DNA from: Ridgeia piscesae
Taxonomy: Eukaryota > Annelida > Polychaeta > Sabellida > Siboglinidae
DNA length: 64,000 nt
Direction of reading: 5' to 3'
Assembly: GCA_025642075.2 (NCBI GenBank)
Contig: JAODUO010000126.1
Location: 27,501 to 91,500 of the forward strand
Part shown: positions 59,673 through 64,000 of the stretch, one piece after another
Numbering within the stretch: position 1 is the first letter of the stretch
Layout: every line of letters starts with the position of its first letter
Made by a program: the position numbers and the translations under genes
The notes under the pieces: generated by a model
Told to the model about the DNA's origin: nothing
What the model saw: only the letters and a program-made list of their open reading frames with translations
Databases searched by the model: none

Positions 59673-59847
59673 CAGTCGGTCGGTCGGTCGGTCGGTCGGT
59701 CGGCGGGCGGGCGGACGGACGGACGGACGGACGGACGGACGGACGGACGGACGGACGGACGGACGGACGGACGGACGGACGGACGGACGGACGGACGGAC
59801 GGACGGACGGACGGACGGACGGACGGACGGACGGACGGACGGACGGA
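59673..59847. repeat. (CGGT)n to (CGGA)n switching tetranucleotide array
   Basis: Starts with about six CGGT units, passes through CGGC/GGGC intermediates at 59701-59712, then about 34 CGGA units. The CGGT part is the same word as the large array at 3317-4449. Confidence 0.96.
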
Positions 59848-62085
59848 TACTTAGACGATACAGTGATTCTCACAAGTCTGCAGCAAGCTTGCTCCTCGTG
59901 ATACACTGACCGGAACTCTTACCGTCGAAGGAGCTTTTGCTTCCATCGCACTCCATAGCCTTCCGACCGTTAAAATGTGGCGCGCCAACCGAATCTAAGT
60001 CACTCATCCGCTCCTTCAATACAAAATGTTGCAGACCCTTGATATGTGAACAGATCTTGGTTTATTATCTATGAATGCAACCATTCGGTCTCTCTATCCG
60101 GAATTAACCACGTTGAAAATGGAGGTCGCTAAACATCAGACGCCATTGCGGTTAATTCAGTGCGCCTCGGCAATCCTGTCACTTGATAAAGTTTGTTTTT
60201 AAACAGAAACTTTTTGAGCAAAATATGAACATATTTAATACATCATTAAAATACTATATTAATTAATAAATGAAATACGTCGAACTGATTGATATCTTAA
60301 ACATACTAGGTCAGTCAAGGTGTGATATGTTATTATAACCGTAACTTGATGTGTGTTTTACAGAATAGAACATTTAATTAAACGTAGACCCATTTCCTGG
60401 ATCATCATACAACGTTATTCTTTGGTAAGATTATTTACGTTCCTAAACACGTAACAGATATATTACACAAAACAATCCTAGAGAAGCGGTGTAAGCGGTC
60501 GAAGGAGAGGGTTGCTCGCGTAACCTGGCTGCCACGACGGCGGAAGACACTTGTATTATTATTAAATTAAGAATAAGACGTTTGGTCGTTTGAAAATCGC
60601 AACTGGTCTTACTACCTTTATACACCGACTGCACACACAAAAATCAGTGTTGTTTTTTATATAGGAAAACTGCTCAAATTAGATAGACGGGACGCCTTTG
60701 AAGTGCACAAATAGACCCGGGGTGGAGTAACCTGTTACACAGAGAGTGCAACCTGGCGCAGATGGTTTGCGTTAGAGTGAACGAAGCTATGGGGCTTGAG
60801 TCCATAACAACGCTCACGTCGTGTTTATTTCGAGCGAACCAGTGCTCAAGAGAGGTGAGGGCATTGCCCAAGTCGCGGCGGGGATGATAAGGTACATCAC
60901 CCGAGGGAATGGTTTCTAAGACTTCCACGTTGAAAGTAAGTCACCAAACGTTCCGTCGGTGGCGCGGTGCTTAGCTCTTGAGGGGAACCGTTGTCCAACG
61001 AATATAGCCGGCGATATGCGGGTATGTTGCAACCCTTCCCAGCTTGCGTCGGTGTGTAAACAGTCATCTTCGTTGTTGGAAAAGTGTGATTTACAAAATA
61101 GTTGCACACTATTTCGGGGAAACACACGTGCGTGGATTAAAACAGGTGTTTCTCATAATACTCCACATGATCTTTGCAGTGTAACGACCCTTACACAAGT
61201 GATATTCACGCCCCCGGTAGACCTAATAACAAATCACGCCCAATCTCGATTCTCCCGAGAATTATTCACCAACACATCAATATGCATAGACCCAGCAATC
61301 GTCCAATCGTGTCATTTACATAGACCCGTAGTGTCAGTAGCGTACTTCATCAGTGGGACGCGGCAGGTTAGTGATTAGAACGCCACTGACACCCAGCAGA
61401 GAGGCCCCGGGTTCGATTACTTACTCTTGTGCAGTGGATATATCCGTCACGTGACCCACTGCCTAGCAACAACATCGGTATAGCTTTAAAAATGGCTCCA
61501 GAATGTTTGCGGCTTTATTTTTACTTAGCGATAAAACATGCGGCAAAGATTTTCACAGTTTTTCCAGCGAGAACGTCACGTGGGAAAGATTTAACATCCA
61601 TCTGTCGTGCTGGAAAAGTAATATGATGCATATGATGTAACCATCGTTGGCATGACAAAGTTTGAAAGTTTGAAGGAAGTTACGCACATAATTGCAAAAT
61701 CTCCGTCAATTTCACTCACTCTTTCTTGACAATGTTCACCCAACATGGAATGTGAGGTAAACATTGACATATGTAACGTAAATGATAAATGTAAGGCGCT
61801 GGCGATAAACACTGATATAGGCAACACATGTCTGAAAGAATATTCCCGCTCATTAATTGCGGTATGGCTGAATTCTTCCCGGTGAAGTCTGGTTGGTATT
61901 GTAATGTATGGTTGCGCTGGAACTGAATGTAAAGCTATATATGAACGACCGTACCATAATCTTCTAACTTAAGGGGCCATCTACAAATGCAATCTCTTGA
62001 AATATGATTCACAAGGGTTTCAAGGATAAACATGACTTCTAATAGAGCTCGAAGTCCAGTTGTTAAGGATTTAGATTTTATTCTA
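59848..62085. other. Intergenic, possible tRNA-like fragment
   Basis: No gene recognised. Around 61364-61420 the sequence ggttagtgattagaacgcc is followed about 20 bases on by a B-box-like gggttcgatta. This suggests a decayed tRNA-derived element, but the arms do not pair well enough to call a tRNA gene. Confidence 0.4.
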
Positions 62086-62250
62086 TAAGAGACGTGTTCA
62101 CTCTCGAAACATTCCGCCACGCAGCTACCGGCACAAGAAGAGTGTTCGTACATAAATATCCACCACTGTCTGTAGCCAGCTACTCATTCATATAGCTGAG
62201 TGCACTAGAGCCAAAAACGAAATGTTTGCCATTGCACCACAGCGCTCCAG
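62086..62250 (-). mobile_element. Degraded SINE fragment
   Basis: The minus-strand body resembles the 14.0/34.9 kb family: plus-strand words cataaatatccaccactgtct, gtagccagctactcattcat and agctgagtgcactagagc. Head and tail are diverged. Confidence 0.55.
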
Positions 62251-62648
62251 AAGAACTATATGGCGGACAGGTTTGAAATAAATGTCGTTTTGAAGATAGG
62301 TAAGCTAGACGCCAACCACTACACAATCAGAATGTCGTGAAATGAAGTTATCAGGTCAGAAAGTTCGCAACAAATGGTTGTGATACCTCGTGCAAGAGCA
62401 AGGGTAGTAATGTTCGTACCAATAGGAAAATAAAAAATAGTGACATTGAAAAAAATTATCCATTATATATACAGATATGTGATAGGTAAAATATTCAATT
62501 GTAAAATATATAATATAATAACATATATATTCCTTTTGTAAGTGTGCCTACATTTTGTAGAGGCTTTCCTCTATAAAATATAGGCACTAACGAATACAAA
62601 ACAATTGTTATTTAAAACCTTTTAATTTTCTGTCGCTTACATGAAATT
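62251..62648. other. Intergenic, no feature recognised
   Basis: AT-rich spacer with nothing recognised. Confidence 0.4.
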
Positions 62649-63218
62649 GTGTTTTGTTGTGTTGTGTTGTGTTGTGTTGTGTTGTGTTGTGGTGTGGTGT
62701 GGTGTGGTGTGGTGTGGTGTGGTGTGGTGTGGTGTGGTGTGGTGGTGTGGTGTCGTGTGGTGTCGTGTGGTGTCGTGTCGTGTCGTGTCGTGTCGTGTCG
62801 TGTCGTGTCGTGTCGTGTCGTGTCGTGTCGTGTCGTGTCGTGTCGTGTCGTGTCGTGTCGTGTATTGTCGTGTATTGTCGTGTATTGTCGTGTATTGTCG
62901 TGTATTCGTGTCGTGTCGTGTCGTGTCGTGTCGTGTCGTGTCGGTGTCGTGTCGTGTCGTGTCGTGTCGTGTCGTGTCGTGTCGTGTCGTGTCGTGTCGT
63001 GTCGTGTGTCGTGTCGTGTCGTGTCGTGTCGTGTCGTGTCGTGTCGTGTCGTGTCGTGTCGTGTCGTGGCGTGGCGTGGCGTGGCGTGCGTGTCGTGTCG
63101 TGTCGTGTCGTGTCGTGTCGTGTCGTGTCGTGTCGTGTCGTGTCGTGTTGTGTTGTGTTGTGTTGTGCTGTGCTGTGCTGTGCTGTGCTGTGCTGTGCTG
63201 TGCTGTGCTGTGCTGTGC
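62649..63218. repeat. Mosaic pentanucleotide array (GTNGT)n
   Basis: About 114 five-base units in blocks. They run GTTGT, then GTGGT, then alternating GTGGT/GTCGT, then long GTCGT, then GTATT/GTCGT, GTCGT again, GTGGC, GTCGT, GTTGT and finally GTGCT. Most variants differ at one or two positions of the unit. Single-base slips near 62742, 62905, 62942, 63007 and 63090 reset the frame. Open frames on both strands are artefacts. Confidence 0.97.
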
Positions 63219-64000
63219 ATGCGCATCATCTTGCAATGCGTCGACAGCTACACCAACAAACTAGAGCAAGCGAACCATTTCTACTGTTGTGATGTGACGT
63301 TCTACCATCAAGAAGTTATCCGTTAGACAACAAGATAAAAGACAACTGGAACAACCGCGCGCTCTCTTTAGGAACGAGACAATATACTGAGACGAATCGA
63401 CGACCAACACGTGTCACTTCGCTGCGCATCATTTCACACATTCCACATACATGAACACGTTCCCGCCAGTTAATATCCACAAGAATTCGCTTTCAATCGA
63501 CCGTGACGTTGTCTTCATCGGGCGGTGGAGTTCTTACCATCGTGGCGACGGGCGTTCGGCCGTTGACCGGGATGAAAACAGACCGACCGGGACATTGACT
63601 GGCGTAGCTGGCGGCTAGGAGCGGGAGGAATGCCACCCAACAAGCCCCCCGCTACAGCAACAGGTGTTTGCGGCGCTTATAGTAAGCCTTCTGTGCGTCA
63701 TCAGTACGTCATCGAGAGACTCGGGTCTATTCGTAGCTACCGGCGCGAACGAGACCCAAGGCGAATGAAACGTTTTCATGTTTCTGTTTGTACTGTCTGA
63801 GGGCTGAACGACGCTTGACCTGGTGTGCACGTTTGTTTGTATTACATGCAGTTTAATGTTTTTTGTTTTAGTTTGTATTGTTCTTAATGTAATCGATTAA
63901 TATATGTCTTATGCTTTGGGACCATCGTGGAAACAAGTGCTTTATTATCCGATATATTTAGTTCACGCTGTTGATTACCCCCCCCCCCCCGGTTCAGACT
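63219..64000. other. Intergenic, no gene recognised
   Basis: CpG-richer than average to about 63800. No supported exon was found. A poly-C run lies at about 63979-63990 near the window end. Confidence 0.45.

Noticed and set aside
62612..63326. Cysteine/valine-rich and threonine/histidine-rich frames of about 200 codons
   Set aside because: Translations of the pentanucleotide array in several frames; no independent coding evidence.

Overview
The window is eukaryotic, intron-rich animal nuclear DNA. It is AT-leaning, has GT-AG introns, and carries non-LTR retrotransposon (LINE) pieces, tRNA-derived SINEs, DNA-transposon remnants and many tandem arrays. The proteins and repeats point to an invertebrate, most likely a lophotrochozoan such as a mollusc. 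That placement is inference; no single sequence here proves it.

Two complete protein genes were reconstructed exon by exon from conserved protein blocks, splice sites and phase agreement. (1) Adenylosuccinate synthetase (ADSS), plus strand, 13 coding exons from 6564 to 30827, 445 residues: the GTP-dependent first committed step of AMP synthesis from IMP. (2) NAA40 (NatD), minus strand, 8 coding exons from 45503 down to 32814, 244 residues: the N-alpha-acetyltransferase of histones H4 and H2A. They face each other tail to tail, about 2.0 kb apart. No functional link is evident beyond proximity.

Layout: 1-6.4 kb is intergenic, with a CCAAT/CRE-rich promoter-like block near 2.0 kb, a 1.1 kb (GGTC)n array and a LINE 3' end. 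6.5-30.8 kb is ADSS; its introns hold a hAT-like element, a TTAA-flanked piggyBac-like element, SINEs, antisense and sense LINE scraps, a (CA)n tract, a 19-bp minisatellite ending at the exon 6 acceptor, and a 35-bp minisatellite of about 92 units that begins inside exon 9 and repeats its 5' splice site. 30.8-32.8 kb is the shared 3' intergenic space. 32.8-45.5 kb is NAA40; its introns hold a 63-bp array of about 51 units, a 1.7 kb TIR element with scattered 15-bp subterminal motifs, a C-rich array at the exon 2 donor, and a pair of dispersed repeats. 45.5-64 kb has no gene I can support; it holds two reverse-transcriptase LINE remnants, a second 35-bp satellite, and several micro- and minisatellites.

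The most unusual feature is the ADSS exon 9 array: the repeat unit is the last 21 bases of the exon plus the first 14 of the intron, so a consensus-like 5' splice site is reiterated dozens of times. Three other arrays also abut splice sites of these two genes.
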